Shown piece after piece: positions 1 through 13,919 of a DNA stretch of 64,000 nucleotides. This stretch comes from Oehlia diaphana (lineage: Eukaryota; Glomeromycota; Glomeromycetes; Glomerales; Glomeraceae). The notes beneath the pieces are model-generated. The model had not been told where the DNA came from. It saw only the letters and a list, made by a program, of their open reading frames with translations, and ran no database searches. Position numbers and translations under genes: made by a program. The stretch covers positions 9,888-73,887 of the forward strand of contig QZLH01000345.1 in NCBI GenBank assembly GCA_003833135.1. The letters run 5' to 3'. Numbering within the stretch: position 1 is the first letter of the stretch; each line of letters opens with the position of its first letter.

Positions 1-693
1 ATGGTAGGGTACGGGAGCAATCTATAGGATGGAGAACCAGTTCAAAGTTTTAATAGATTAGTTATGTATATACCAGAAATTCTGTACTACTATTATGTAA
101 CTAATAAACTCATGAATTGCACTACCTTGCAAAAAAAAAAAATGTTAAAATAAAATGGCCCATAAAAAAATGAAAATTAAAAAAAAAAATAAAGAATAAT
201 GTAAAGAGACTCTTAAGTATATTAAAGTAGTTATAAAAATTGAAACTAATAGTATTTGAATTTTATGTTGAAAAAATATATCAAAAATTTATATATTTAA
301 TATATAATTATTGTTATATATATTATATATAAATTATAACAGTTATTAGTATCATCAATTACTAATTACAAATCTTAAACTACTGAAAATTAGCATTAAA
401 TAAAAATTTTTATATTTCAAATTTATAGATTTCGAGAAAATATAACTTTTTTTGCAAATAAAACTAATTTTATTATATTGTTTTACTATATATTATTTAC
501 AAATTACCTCTTAATATTTTAATATATAAGTTTTATTAACCTTTAAACTGAAATTCTTCTGTTAATATTAGTTCCTTTTAAAAGTTTTTTATGTGAAACA
601 TCAAAAGTTAATATAGGTATATTATTATTAAATTTGTTTTGAAGTTTATATAGTATATGTTATTAAGAAATTTTTTTTTTATTATTTTTTTAC

Positions 694-909
694 TTATTTG
701 ACTACAAATTTGTTATAATCTTCTTCATAATTTTCTTTATAATCTTCTTTATAATCTTCTTGTCTAATTATGTTCATCATATCTTCAATAAATGGATCAC
801 CTTTGAGCTCTTCATAAATATAATCACACACAAGTCTTTCATAATCTATATTAGGATCATATTTTAATGTGGCAGGTGAAAGATTTTCAAGATTAACATC
901 TAATATCAA
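694..909 (-). CDS. doubtful small acidic reading frame
   Basis: A 71-codon minus-strand frame whose apparent start is TTG rather than ATG; the frame stays open upstream to about 950. The C-terminal third is an imperfect acidic repeat (DYKEDYKEN followed by YEEDYNK). Composition is less AT-skewed than the surroundings, which argues weakly for a real last exon of an unidentified gene or a relic of one. An acceptor-like site (TTTTTTATCAAAG) lies near 950. I do not recognise the protein and find no partner exon upstream. Confidence 0.2.
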   Translation of the reverse strand: MILDVNLENLSPATLKYDPNIDYERLVCDYIYEELKGDPFIEDMMNIIRQEDYKEDYKENYEEDYNKFVVK

Positions 910-1580
910 AGTTAAATTGTTAGAGTTAGAATTCCTGTCGATTTTTGCTTTGATAAAAAATAAAATATATTAATATAAGTAATAAAAATTGTAAAATAAT
1001 TTAAATAAATAATATTAGCTATATAAAGAAAAATGCTATTTTAAATATCTTAATAAAATTAGAATTTTTCAGCTTATTTTCATTCTGATCTTATAAGGTA
1101 TAAAAATAATTCAATTAAAATGAATAATAATATAATTTTTTTAAATATTTTACCAAAATTATTCAATATTTCTTTATCACTTTTTTGGTTTAAACAAAAA
1201 ATAATACGTATAATGTAAATAACAGTATGATAATTTTTATGAACTTGCCATATAATATTATTACAAATAGTATAGATTTTTAAAAATATCATAATAATCA
1301 ATGATAATTTTTAGATTTCAAAAAGTTTCTAATAATATATTTGATGTTTAAAACATCTACAAATGCCAATATAATAAGAATTTAAAGCACCTTTAATTAT
1401 ACTTTTAATATTTGAAATATTTATTTTATTTGACAAATTTTTTATTTGTGTGTTTATTAAAAACTTGAGATTCTTTTATACATTAAAAACTTTTAAAAAA
1501 TTCTTTTTACTAATGATTATTTATAATTAATCTAATCTATAATGTAATTTACTAATTATAATTCATTATGACTTGTTATT

Positions 1581-1716
1581 ATTACTGGATTTATCCAAAA
1601 ATAAGCAATTACTAAAAATAAGCAACATGGTCCATATTATAATAAATTTTGGTTCACATTATCAAAACTTGGCAGCATTTAAAAATTTGTTGCTTATTTT
1701 TAGGCAAATATGGTAA
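1581..1716. repeat. short MITE-like element with 28-bp imperfect inverted ends
   Basis: Bases 1581-1608 and the reverse complement of 1689-1716 align over 28 positions with about 22 identities. Both end in the shared core AAAAATAAGCAA, and a second direct copy of that core lies at about 1614-1625. The element is about 136 bp with no coding capacity, which fits a miniature inverted-repeat transposable element. No clear target duplication was found. Confidence 0.5.
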
Positions 1717-2925
1717 TATAATCTTTTTCCATAAAAAATATTTATATTTAAAATATAGCTATTTTATTTTTTTGTGTATTTATTTTACTTAGTAATTTTT
1801 TTTCATTTGTATATTCATTAAAAAAAATTTGAACTTTTCTTTTATTTATATATTTACCAAGAATTTTGGCATTTATTATTTTTTTATATATTTATTTTAC
1901 TTAGTAAATTTTTTTTGTTTGTATATTCACTAAAAAGTTTAAACTTTTTTCTTTCATTAATTTTAATTTTTAAGGTTGTTTGCTACATTATTTTAGGTAA
2001 AGAGTCCAACTATTATATACTATTTTAATAGTTCAATTAGTCTATCAATTACATTATTAATGCCTAAATATGCTTATTAGTTATTACCATAAATAGTGAA
2101 TAAGACTGAATTTGTTAAACTAATTATTTTAAATGAATAAATAAATCATAAATTTGTATAGTTTTAAATAATTTCACTATATTTAAACTGAAATAATTGC
2201 AAAAAAATAAATTGCATTAGTATAATTATAGTTAGAATTTAAAATAATATAAAAGAAATATAAAAATATTATAAAAGTATAATACTTAACTATAATTATA
2301 TAGGTAATAAAAATATATAAATTCCAATTATGATTGTAATAATTATTAAACTATACAAGAGATATAATAAAAAAGTAGATATAGGTTATTAATCAAAAAT
2401 TAAAAGCAAGTATGAATAAAAGTTTTTATATTATAACAAACTATATTTATATTAAATTTATATATAGATTATAAAATAAAACTATTTTATAACAAATCTT
2501 TTTACTACTAATGTAAAGTTTTTTAAGAAATTTTTTTAAAATTGCTAATATATATAATTATTATTATATAAAAATATATTAAATATTATACTTTTGGTGA
2601 AAAATTTTATATTTATATAATTTCAAATTAAATAATATATTATATATCTTTTTATTATGGAGATAGAAAATAAAATAGCTAAATTAAATAAAAATAAGAT
2701 AAATATATATAATAAATTTAAGAGACTAAATGCTTTATTTTTTAAAAAATAAAAGAATATACTATTATTAGAATATTTAAGAAAGTAATAAAAAATTTAT
2801 ATAAAAAATATGATATAAATAAAAAAAAAATGCTATGATCTGTCAGTATTATAATATTACGAGAATACCAAATACTTTAGGTTATTATCAAATTATTAAA
2901 TCATATATCTTAAAAATCAACTTGA

Positions 2926-3190
2926 ATTATATTATAATTCCTATAAAAATTAAAAATTTCAGAAAATATACTGAAAAAATGAAAAACATTCAAATATGTA
3001 TAAAAAATATACCAAATTTTGAAATGATAGTTATTTTAAAATCTAGTACATTTTTCATATATATTATCTGGATGTTTTTCATATATACCTAGATGTTTTC
3101 TGTACATATCTAGATGTTTTCCATTTTTTCAGTATATTTCCTGAATTTCTTTTTTATAGGAAATGCCAGCTAAATTATAATATAAATTTA
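2926..3190. repeat. imperfect long palindrome with internal 22-bp repeats
   Basis: The left arm (about 2926-3000) and right arm (about 3096-3190) are imperfect reverse complements. They share TTATATTATAATT, CCTATAAAAA, ATATACTGAAAAAATG and AAAACAT in the same order, with small indels. The right arm and loop also contain about three tandem copies of a unit around TAGATGTTTTC (3068-3120). The short reading frame at 2835-3092 crosses the left arm and is not believable as a gene. It looks like a small foldback or MITE element. Confidence 0.5.
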
Positions 3191-3589
3191 TATCAAATTT
3201 TTATATTATTTGACACAATATTTTTTTTATAGTAAAAAGTAAAATAAAAGATGTTAATATAATTAACTTTATAGCAATAAAAAGAATATAAAGAAAGGCT
3301 AACAGACTTCAATAATCTGAAGTTTTAATGATTACAGATTATCATTAATAAATGGATATTTATTATAATTATAAATATTTTCTAGTACAAACTATAATAA
3401 AAAATATTTACAACGTATAATAAAAATAGATATATTTATCATAATTGTATTTAGATTATTTAATTATATAATCATAAATAATAAATATAAAAAGATAAAG
3501 AAAATAATTTCAGAGATAATAAATGTACCAGTAAAAAAAAATAAGAAGATATTATAAAAATCAGTACATTTAAATTATTTAATTAGACT

Positions 3590-3740
3590 GACTATTTAAT
3601 TACATTTAAATTATTAATTTTAGATTATTCAATTATATTTAAATTATTTAGTTATATTTAGTTTATTTATTTATATTTGATTTGTTTAGTTATATTTAGA
3701 TTATTTAATTATATTTAGATTATTTAATTATATAAGTTAT
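3590..3740. repeat. degenerate AT tandem repeat, unit about 20 bp
   Basis: Repeated variants of TATATTTAGATTATTTAATT follow one another through this stretch. The last two copies are nearly identical and the earlier ones are diverged. Confidence 0.5.
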
Positions 3741-3821
3741 TTTATTATTAAATAGTCTAATTTAAACTGTTTATAATCAAATAATATAATTAAATTATTT
3801 AATTATAAAATTATTTTTTAT

Positions 3822-3950
3822 AATAATTAGTAATTGTTTTATTTGTTTTATATTAGTTAGTAATTATTTTGTAATAATTAGTAATTATTTTGTAATAATT
3901 AGTAATTATTTTGTAATAATTAGTAATTATTTTATAATAATTAGTGATTA
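3822..3950. repeat. 21-bp minisatellite
   Basis: Four to five tandem copies of a 21-bp unit built on AATTAGTAATTATTTTGTAA. The central copies are identical and the end copies carry substitutions. Confidence 0.7.
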
Positions 3951-5500
3951 TTTTAGTATTTTAAAAATTTTACTTTTTATATTAAAGGAGTCATAATATT
4001 CAGTTTAATATAAATTTACTTCCTCTTTCTTGTCAGATTTAATAATTAATTAAATTATAATATTATAAATCATATAATTTTATTAAATATTATGCAAAAT
4101 TTTAGTTGCCTTCTTTTCTTTTTTAATAATTATATAATATATGTAAACTTTCTTTCTTTTTAATATTCATATAATTTATAAAAAATTTATATATATGTAA
4201 ATTTATATTAATTATTATTTTATATTTAATTTTTATTTCTTAATAAATAATACTATATATGAATAATTTCAAATATATATATATCATTCAAAATTCTAAA
4301 TATTTTTAAAACAAGTCATAAGTCATATTTTTAGTAGATTAATCCTATTTTTTGAAACTTAAAAAATTAATATTTTGGCATTTAGTAGTAGTCAAATTTT
4401 TTTTGTAATTTTTATTGAATTTTATAATTTTAAAAAAAATGTTTATTAAAATTGTATTACTAAATACCAAAATATTTGCAAAAAATAATTTTTTAAATTT
4501 TAGTAATATATATATATATATAAATATTATATAAAATTTTATTTTATTAATATTAAAATTAGTTAATTATGTAATATTTAGTTAAATCACATTTTTATTA
4601 TTTGAGTATTACTAGAGTAAATTTGATGATATAATATTAATTATAAAAATTCAGATATTTTTAAATTCTTTTTAATAAAACAAATTTAATAGTAGATTTT
4701 TATTTTAAATCATCATTACTATTAACTAAAATTATCAATTTTTACCAATACTATATTTTTTTTAATAGATTAATTATTATAATTTCAGTTATCAGTGATC
4801 ATTACCTTTAATAATAATTAAAAAAAAATTCATTTAATAATATACAAAATATAAAAAATATTGAAAAAAAAATATTTATCTAAAATTTAAAGTAAAAATA
4901 ATACAATTAATATTGATACTATTGATATAATTTTATTATAATTTAATCTATTTTAATTTTAATTAAAACTTTTAAATGAGTTATAAATTATAAAATTCTA
5001 ATTATTAAATGTTAAAATATTTTAAATAATAAGATCAATTAACTTAATTTTAGTTTTAGATATAAATAATGTAAATTGTAAAATAAAAGTACATTGAAAA
5101 TCAATTTGTAAAAAAATTAATTTAGTTGCTAAATTTTAGTAAAGATTAGTTAATATCTATCTATTATATTATGCAAGAACCAATTATCATATGTAATAAC
5201 AATTAGTAATATTTTTTAAAATATAATTTATAATCATAATTAATATAAATCCAATTATCAATTGTCAAAATTAGACTAAAATTACAAAATTTGATTCTTT
5301 ATTACTTATATTACATTTCCTATTTACATATAAATAATATTTACAAAAAAACTTCTTTTAGTTATGCTTAAATGTGATGTTATTTATTTACCTTAAACTA
5401 AACTTAAAATATAAATAATAACATATAAATAAGGTTAAATTTAAATATATAAATACTTTTATAATGATTGTTTTTTTATCTATCAATCATATCCAAAGAT

Positions 5501-7282
5501 AAAAAAAAATTCTCACCTTTACTCACTATAAAAAGAATCGCCAATGTCAAAAAAAAAGTGATTGACACTAATTTAAAAATGGATATAATAATGATAATCT
5601 TTATTGAATCTATATAGGAAATGGTTGTATGAGAAAAATGATTTTTTCTGATTAAAAATCAACTAAACCAAACTCGGGAATGTAACACGGAAAATTTTCG
5701 TATATTATATCACCGTTGTTCTTTAAAAGGATTTTTTTTTTGTTCTCATGATCCAACTTTCGCATGATTTTTCCCCAAATTCCATGATTTCTATTACTTT
5801 TTTTTGACTCATTAAACTATTGTATAATTTGATGTTAAGTAATATAAGGGGTGTTTTCCTGGATCGACATGTGTTAATTATATATTATGGGGTAATATTT
5901 ACAAAACAAACGACTATTTTTTATTTTTTTAAATGATATAACAAAAAAGAGTCCCTGGTTAAACTCAAAAAAGATTAATAGTAATCTAGATGTTGATGAG
6001 AGAAAAAAAAAGGCTGGTCAAAAAGAGAGAATATCAGGGACGAAAATTAAAAATTAAAAAAAGATCAACCAAGTTGCAATTTACATTAAACATTTAGTTG
6101 AAATTACGTATGAAACACAAACACACATACAAAATACGGTATCATATCGGTATCTTTTTCAGTTATCGATCATAGATAATCAGATCATCGGTGAAATGAC
6201 TCATGACAAACGATGAATTTTCATGATAAGCATCACAAATAAACTTTGACAATTACGGGTTTATCAACTATTTTTTATGGAATTTAACAGAAAAATGATT
6301 TTCTAAATTTATTAATATTTAATGATATTTACGATTATATGATTATAAACAATTACTCAAATACAAAGAAATTACCGGAATTATCGGTTGAATTTTTTTT
6401 TTTCGCTCGCTTTTTTCATTACTCCATAAAAATATGATTGTGGATGAGATAGGAATAGTTTATGTAATACTGTACCAATGAGTTTCCTTATTTCTTTATA
6501 AGATAGGAAATTCGTGATTTTCCTTATTTTTTTGTATACTTACCAAAATAAGAATTTAGTACAATATACTTTTGAACAATCGGTATTTGAATTCAAACAA
6601 CGGTATCTGATAACAAATTTGTTTGCCGATAAAAATGTCATATTTAATAAAGAGGTAAGTCAAATAAATAAAGTATTACGATTAGAAAGTCATCCTTAAT
6701 GAAAAAATTTTATAAAATAATCATTATAAAAGGATAAAAAATTCCAACTTTTAAAGAGAACATTTTTTTTGTTATCGGACTTATCTGTATAAACAAACTG
6801 TTAGAATTCCTGATAAAGAAAGATACCATATTATTTAGCATTTACATAAAAGTAAATTGCTGATTGTCCATTGTCTTTTTAGTGATCTCGTACCTATCGT
6901 ACCTATGAGAGAGAGTATAGTGACTCATTCCCTATATAGCAGTTTTGGTGATTGTTGATTTTGAGTTGATTTGATTCCCACGGTTCTGATGAAAATTTTG
7001 TTATCATAGATTCCACTTGAAGAGTGAATATAAAATAACCCGCTTAGTTACAATCTTTTCGATGGTTTATCTGAATTTCTTCTTTTTCTCTCATCCTCTA
7101 TAATATTTTGTATTGACCCCCCCCCCTTTTTTTTTTATTTATTTTTATTTTTATTTTATTTTATTTTATTTTATTTTATTTTTTTTTTGTTGATATACTG
7201 TGTTAAAAAGGTACATAAGTTTATTTTTCTTTTCAAATAATGACGCGTTTTTATAACCTAATAATTTATTTATTTATCAGAA
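5501..7282. other. upstream region of the CHK2-type kinase
   Basis: Base composition becomes less extreme than in 1-5500. A strong donor-like site (GAG followed by GTAAGT) sits at 6650-6658 and a good acceptor (TTTATTTATCAG) ends at 7280, two bases before the kinase ATG. A 5'-UTR exon ending near 6652 is therefore possible. The 61-codon frame 6514-6699 is not in phase with the kinase and is not called. ACGCGT, the core of the MluI cell-cycle box, lies at 7243-7248. Confidence 0.4.
7117..7190. repeat. C10 run followed by (ATTTT)n microsatellite
   Basis: Ten consecutive C residues (7117-7126) are followed by a T run and then repeated ATTTT units up to about 7190. The plus strand is almost purely pyrimidine plus A. 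It lies about 100 bp upstream of the kinase start, in the promoter or a possible 5'-UTR intron. Confidence 0.8.
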
Positions 7283-9666
<2,384 letters not shown>

Positions 9667-10244
9667 AAAAAAAAAAAAATTATTTTTTTTTCTTTTAATT
9701 GTTAATTACAAATTTCTATTTCTACACTTGTCTATATTATTTTATTTTTCTCTGAATATTTGTGTGTGTGTTATTTTGATTAGATTTTAATTAGTTATAA
9801 ATAAAATAAATAAAAATGGATTTCGAATAAAGTTGGATAGTTACAAGTTTTTTAACATAAAAGTATTAATTATTGGCGTTTTTATAACGCCATTTTATAA
9901 TGCATTAAAATTTTTACCGTATAAGGACAAATTTATATCAAAGCTGATTATTCAATAATTATGTAAAAAGTAATCGGACCAAATTTACTTAGATGCAAAT
10001 TGAATTTAGATAGATAATAAAATATTAAAAAAGATTCCGTAACAAGAAGGTTATTGAATCAATAAAATAAACAAACATGATATTGTAAAATGATTATTTA
10101 CGAAGCCGAATTTAGCGTTACCCATTTCATTCATTCAATGGGAGATGGTAACAAACATAATAAGAAACTCATTATAAAAAAAATTTATAAAAAAAGAAAG
10201 GAACGAAAAAAATTTTCAAGAAATTTAATCTCGCACTATTAATA
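9667..10244. other. intergenic, kinase to RidA
   Basis: It holds the 3' UTR of the kinase, with AATAAA-like polyadenylation signals around 9800-9815. A perfect 6-bp-stem hairpin (GGCGTT, loop TTTAT, AACGCC) lies at 9875-9891. Nothing else is recognisable. Confidence 0.5.
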
Positions 10245-10963
10245 ATGAGCACGAATATTAATTACGTTTCTACTAATAAAGCTCCTAGCCCAGCTGGACC
10301 TTATTGTAATTTAACTATTTTAATTATATTTACTTTAGTTATTTTTATCAAATGATATAACTAACTTATGAGTTTGGTGCTTTGGTCTAGCTCAAGCTGT
10401 CGTAACAAATGGATTTGTTTATGTATCTGGACAAATTCCCCTTGATCCAGAAACACGCAAAATCGTTAGCGAAGATATTAGGGAACAAACGGTAAATTTT
10501 CAGATTTACGTGGTAATTTTTTTTTATATGTTTTTGACAGTTTTTAAATATATATATATATATATATATTTTCTCTCCTAGATTCAAACTTTGAAAAATT
10601 TAGGAAAAGTATTAGAAGCGGCAGGATGTTCGTATCAAAATTTAATTAAAACAACGGTTTATATCAAAGATATGAATGACTTTGATGTGATGAATAAAGC
10701 ATATGGAGAGGTTCGTATTAAAATATTATATCAGATGTGGTCATGTGGATAAACGATTGAAAAATCTGTTGGATACACCCATTGACTTTAAAAAATTGAA
10801 GTTATCTTTCTTTTATAATATAAATAATATAAAATGAATTTTTTCTTTTTTTTTTTACTAGGTTATTGGAGAAGCGCGTCCAGCTAGAGCATGCGTTGAA
10901 GTGGCTAGGTTACCATTAGACGTTAAAATTGAAGTTGATGCTATTGCTTCATTGAATTCTTAA
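10245..10963 (+). CDS. RidA/YjgF/UK114 family enamine/imine deaminase
   Basis: Four exons (10245-10305, 10391-10491, 10582-10710, 10862-10963) encode 130 residues, the normal family length. Diagnostic motifs: SPAGPYSQAVVTNG at the start, VYVSGQIPLDP, and near the end the substrate-binding arginine block RPARACVEVARLP. Family role: hydrolysis of reactive enamine/imine intermediates from PLP enzymes, protecting amino-acid metabolism; fungal members (Mmf1/Hmf1) are mitochondrial or cytosolic. No mitochondrial presequence is obvious, suggesting the cytosolic form. The second intron contains an (AT)n run. The third intron has a weaker donor (GTTCGT) but is required by the frame. AATAAA-type polyadenylation signals follow at about 11077. 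Confidence 0.93.
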
Positions 10964-11199
10964 AATTTCATTTTAATATTAAATTATTATTGTATTTTTT
11001 TTTTTTTGTGTATCGAATGTATCGTTCTAAATATTGTAAAAGATTGTAAGATTGTAAATCATTGTTTATTATTTAAATAAAAATATGAGACTATAACAAA
11101 AAAGGAATAGATCTTCCTAACACGTTATTTATGAAGATCGATCGTGTTTTTTTTCATTTTTTTTTTTTTTTTCTTTTTTTCAATCATTATTTTCTTCAA

Positions 11200-13149
11200 A
11201 TGAATTCATTCTCTTATATTTTAGTTAAAGGTTTTGTTAAAACTTTTTCACAAAAGTTTTACAATACAAAAGGATCATTATATATTATAAAGAAGAAAAA
11301 TTCATTAATAACGAGATCAATAATAACAAATATTAATATAATAAAGAGAAAAGAATTATTTCATCAACAAATGAAACAAAGAAAACGATTACGACAAGAA
11401 GAATTAAAAATTATATTAATAAAATTAAAAGATGGAATTGAGAAAGCAATAATTGAAGAAGAAAAAAATAAAATCTTATCATTATATGTTACAAGTAAAC
11501 AATTTTATCGAGATAATGATATTGATTTAATACCAGGTGGAAGTAGAAATATTTTAAGTTCTTTAATAAAAGATGAAAAAGTAGAAACAGCAATGAAATT
11601 AATAAAATTTATTGATCAAAAAGATAAAATAATAATAGATTTAGTTCACGTTTTTATTGAATTATTTGAAGATTATGAAAAAGATTATAAAAAATTTTAT
11701 AATAATTATAAAATTTCTTTATTATTATGGAATAATATAAATTTATATCGTATTAATAATATAATATTAAATGATGATTTATTAAAAGATTTGATAACAA
11801 ATTTTTGTTCAAAAATAAGATTTGAAAAAAAAAATTCTTTAATTAAACCATTTTTAAAAGGAATGATATCATCCGGAATTATATATGAAAAGATTTGTTT
11901 AAAACTTTTTAAAGATTTATTAATTAAACAAACTATTGAAGAATATAATGATTATAATGAAAATATGATAATAGAAATTTATAAAATTTTTAAAGATGGT
12001 GGAATAAAATTTAATGATGGTATTTTTAAAAATTTATTAATATTACAACAAAGGAGGAATAATATTAATAATTTGACATTTTTTTATAGAGATATGATAT
12101 CAACTTATGCTGAAAAAGAATTAAATGAAAATGATTTTAAGAATTTACAATTAATAGAAGATTCTTTTAAAGAAGGAAAAGTTAAAATTGCAATAAAACA
12201 TTATTATGAAATACCAACAAAAAATATAAAATCAAATCCTATAATCCTTTTTGAATTATTTAAAGGATTATTTGAATCAAAAATAGAAAATTCTTTAATT
12301 TCTTCAATTTTTAATATGATAAAAAAATCAGATATTAAAATTAATTCAGATATTGGATATTTTTTAATGGTAGGATTTCTTTGGAATGATGGATTAAAAT
12401 ATGCGGAAAGAATTTTACGAGAAATGATGGAATTAAAAATAATTCCACCCGCTCATGCTTTTATTTTATTAATGCGATCATATTGGAAAAATGAAATGAT
12501 AAATAAATCAGAAGAATTGTTGGAATTAATTAAATTTATAAATATTCGAGAATATTCATATTATCTTAGACTTTTATTAATTTATTATAATAAAAAGAAA
12601 GATAAAGATGGTATACATAAATGGATAAATGAATTGATGAAATTTACTGATGAAGATTTTAAAACGAGAAATTTTCCTGTATTAATGCTTTCATATGGAA
12701 TATTGGGTAAATTATCTAATACTTTAGAATTATGGGAAGAATTAAATGAAAAATATTCTGGTGAAGTTTTATCATCTGCTATTTCAGTTTTATTGGATCA
12801 AATTGGAATTTATGGTGATATTACAACTTTAAAAAAATATTGGAAATTATTTATAAATGGTTCAAATGATAAGTATATATTAAATTTAAATCATTTTAAT
12901 TCTTATATAGAAGCTTTATGTCGTTTTAAAGCTTTTGATGAAGCTATTAAAGTATTTAAAGTTGATATTAGATTAAATGGATTTGAACCAACATTAAAAA
13001 CTGTAATTACTTTATTACACCCTCTTATAACTAATAGACATAATGAAAAAGATAATATTCTATATTATATTAAAATGGAATGGCCTAATTTACATGATGA
13101 ATTCATTAAATTTATTATGGAATATCCTGATAGATTTAAATTTAGATAG
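11200..13149 (+). CDS. PPR-like helical-repeat protein, probably mitochondrial
   Basis: An intronless frame of about 649 residues. I take the Met at 11200 rather than the in-frame Met at 11131, because the intervening 23 codons are a poly-T-derived Phe run typical of 5' UTR here. The N-terminus (MNSFSYILVKGFVKTF, then Lys/Arg/Ser-rich and acid-poor) looks like a mitochondrial presequence. The rest is alpha-helical; C-terminal segments such as FNSYIEALCRFKAFDEAIKV and the preceding LSYGILGKLSNTLELWEEL fit degenerate pentatricopeptide repeats. Such proteins bind organellar RNA and act in mitochondrial mRNA stability, processing or translation. I cannot assign it to a specific yeast PPR protein. 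Codon use is extremely A/T-ending. Confidence 0.65.
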   Translation: MNSFSYILVKGFVKTFSQKFYNTKGSLYIIKKKNSLITRSIITNINIIKRKELFHQQMKQRKRLRQEELKIILIKLKDGIEKAIIEEEKNKILSLYVTSKQFYRDNDIDLIPGGSRNILSSLIKDEKVETAMKLIKFIDQKDKIIIDLVHVFIELFEDYEKDYKKFYNNYKISLLLWNNINLYRINNIILNDDLLKDLITNFCSKIRFEKKNSLIKPFLKGMISSGIIYEKICLKLFKDLLIKQTIEEYNDYNENMIIEIYKIFKDGGIKFNDGIFKNLLILQQRRNNINNLTFFYRDMISTYAEKELNENDFKNLQLIEDSFKEGKVKIAIKHYYEIPTKNIKSNPIILFELFKGLFESKIENSLISSIFNMIKKSDIKINSDIGYFLMVGFLWNDGLKYAERILREMMELKIIPPAHAFILLMRSYWKNEMINKSEELLELIKFINIREYSYYLRLLLIYYNKKKDKDGIHKWINELMKFTDEDFKTRNFPVLMLSYGILGKLSNTLELWEELNEKYSGEVLSSAISVLLDQIGIYGDITTLKKYWKLFINGSNDKYILNLNHFNSYIEALCRFKAFDEAIKVFKVDIRLNGFEPTLKTVITLLHPLITNRHNEKDNILYYIKMEWPNLHDEFIKFIMEYPDRFKFR

Positions 13150-13919
13150 GTTTGTTAATAAAAATGTATTATATACTTGAATTCACAAATAATTATAACC
13201 TAATCTATGTCATCTATATCACTATTGCATTAACTTCAAATCTTTATATCTATTAGCTCTTTATACTCTCTAATTTTGATATATTAAAATATATCATCTG
13301 GTGTACTTTGATAAAAATATTCGGAATACAACGAATTAATAATTTTTTGTATAGAAATTGATTGAGGTTAAACTTACGCGTCAGTGAGGTCGTTTAAGGA
13401 AGCCTTTCTAAGTGTAATCCCTGTTATACGCCAAAATTATAACATGCAGAAAAGCATTCTATAAATAAAAAAATTTAATAAAATAATTATTTCATGATAT
13501 CATTTCATTTTCAAATTTTTAAATCTTTAAATTTGTATGTAACTATTGCCAAAACCTTATCAAAATGATTTAAATGATTTGATAAATCGTGTTATAGCTA
13601 AAGTTTGAAATTTTATTATCGCACAAGAAATTCCTTCAACGAAATCTCGAAAAATTTTAAGGAAAGATCGTTGTACACACAATTGTGCTTATATTACGAT
13701 TGATAGAAACTAATCTTACACTAACCTTTTGTCACCTCACTTGAAGGATATTTTTCTAGAAAGGACATTTTTGGGAGATACACTACCCACGAATAAATTT
13801 TTTTTTTTTTTTTTCACTATAACTCTTTATTATGTACTCTGATTGGTTAAAAATAATTAATCACGTGATAAAACTGATTGTACTAAATAATAATAAAATT
13901 TCGTATAACAGATAATATG
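13150..13919. other. convergent intergenic region
   Basis: Lies between the 3' ends of the PPR-like gene (+) and the acyltransferase (-). It contains one ACGCGT near 13375 and a T15 run near 13800. No coding frame or structural RNA was recognised. Confidence 0.4.

Larger units (their letters stand above)
1..5500. other. AT-rich gene-poor stretch
   Basis: Very AT-rich DNA full of A and T runs and (AT)n tracts, such as the one near 4507-4522. Reading frames are short and made of Ile/Lys/Asn/Phe/Tyr codons, as expected by chance at this composition. I see no confident gene. Recognisable structure is limited to two inverted-repeat elements (1581-1716 and 2926-3190), two minisatellite-like tracts (3590-3740 and 3822-3950) and one doubtful small reading frame at 694-909. 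Confidence 0.7.

Noticed and set aside
2835..3092. 85-codon plus frame
   Set aside because: Lies across the arm of a palindromic element, Ile/Asn/Lys/Tyr-rich, no homology pattern.
6514..6699. 61-codon frame ending after a good splice donor, possibly a first kinase exon
   Set aside because: Joining it to the 7281 acceptor puts the FHA domain out of phase; at most untranslated leader.
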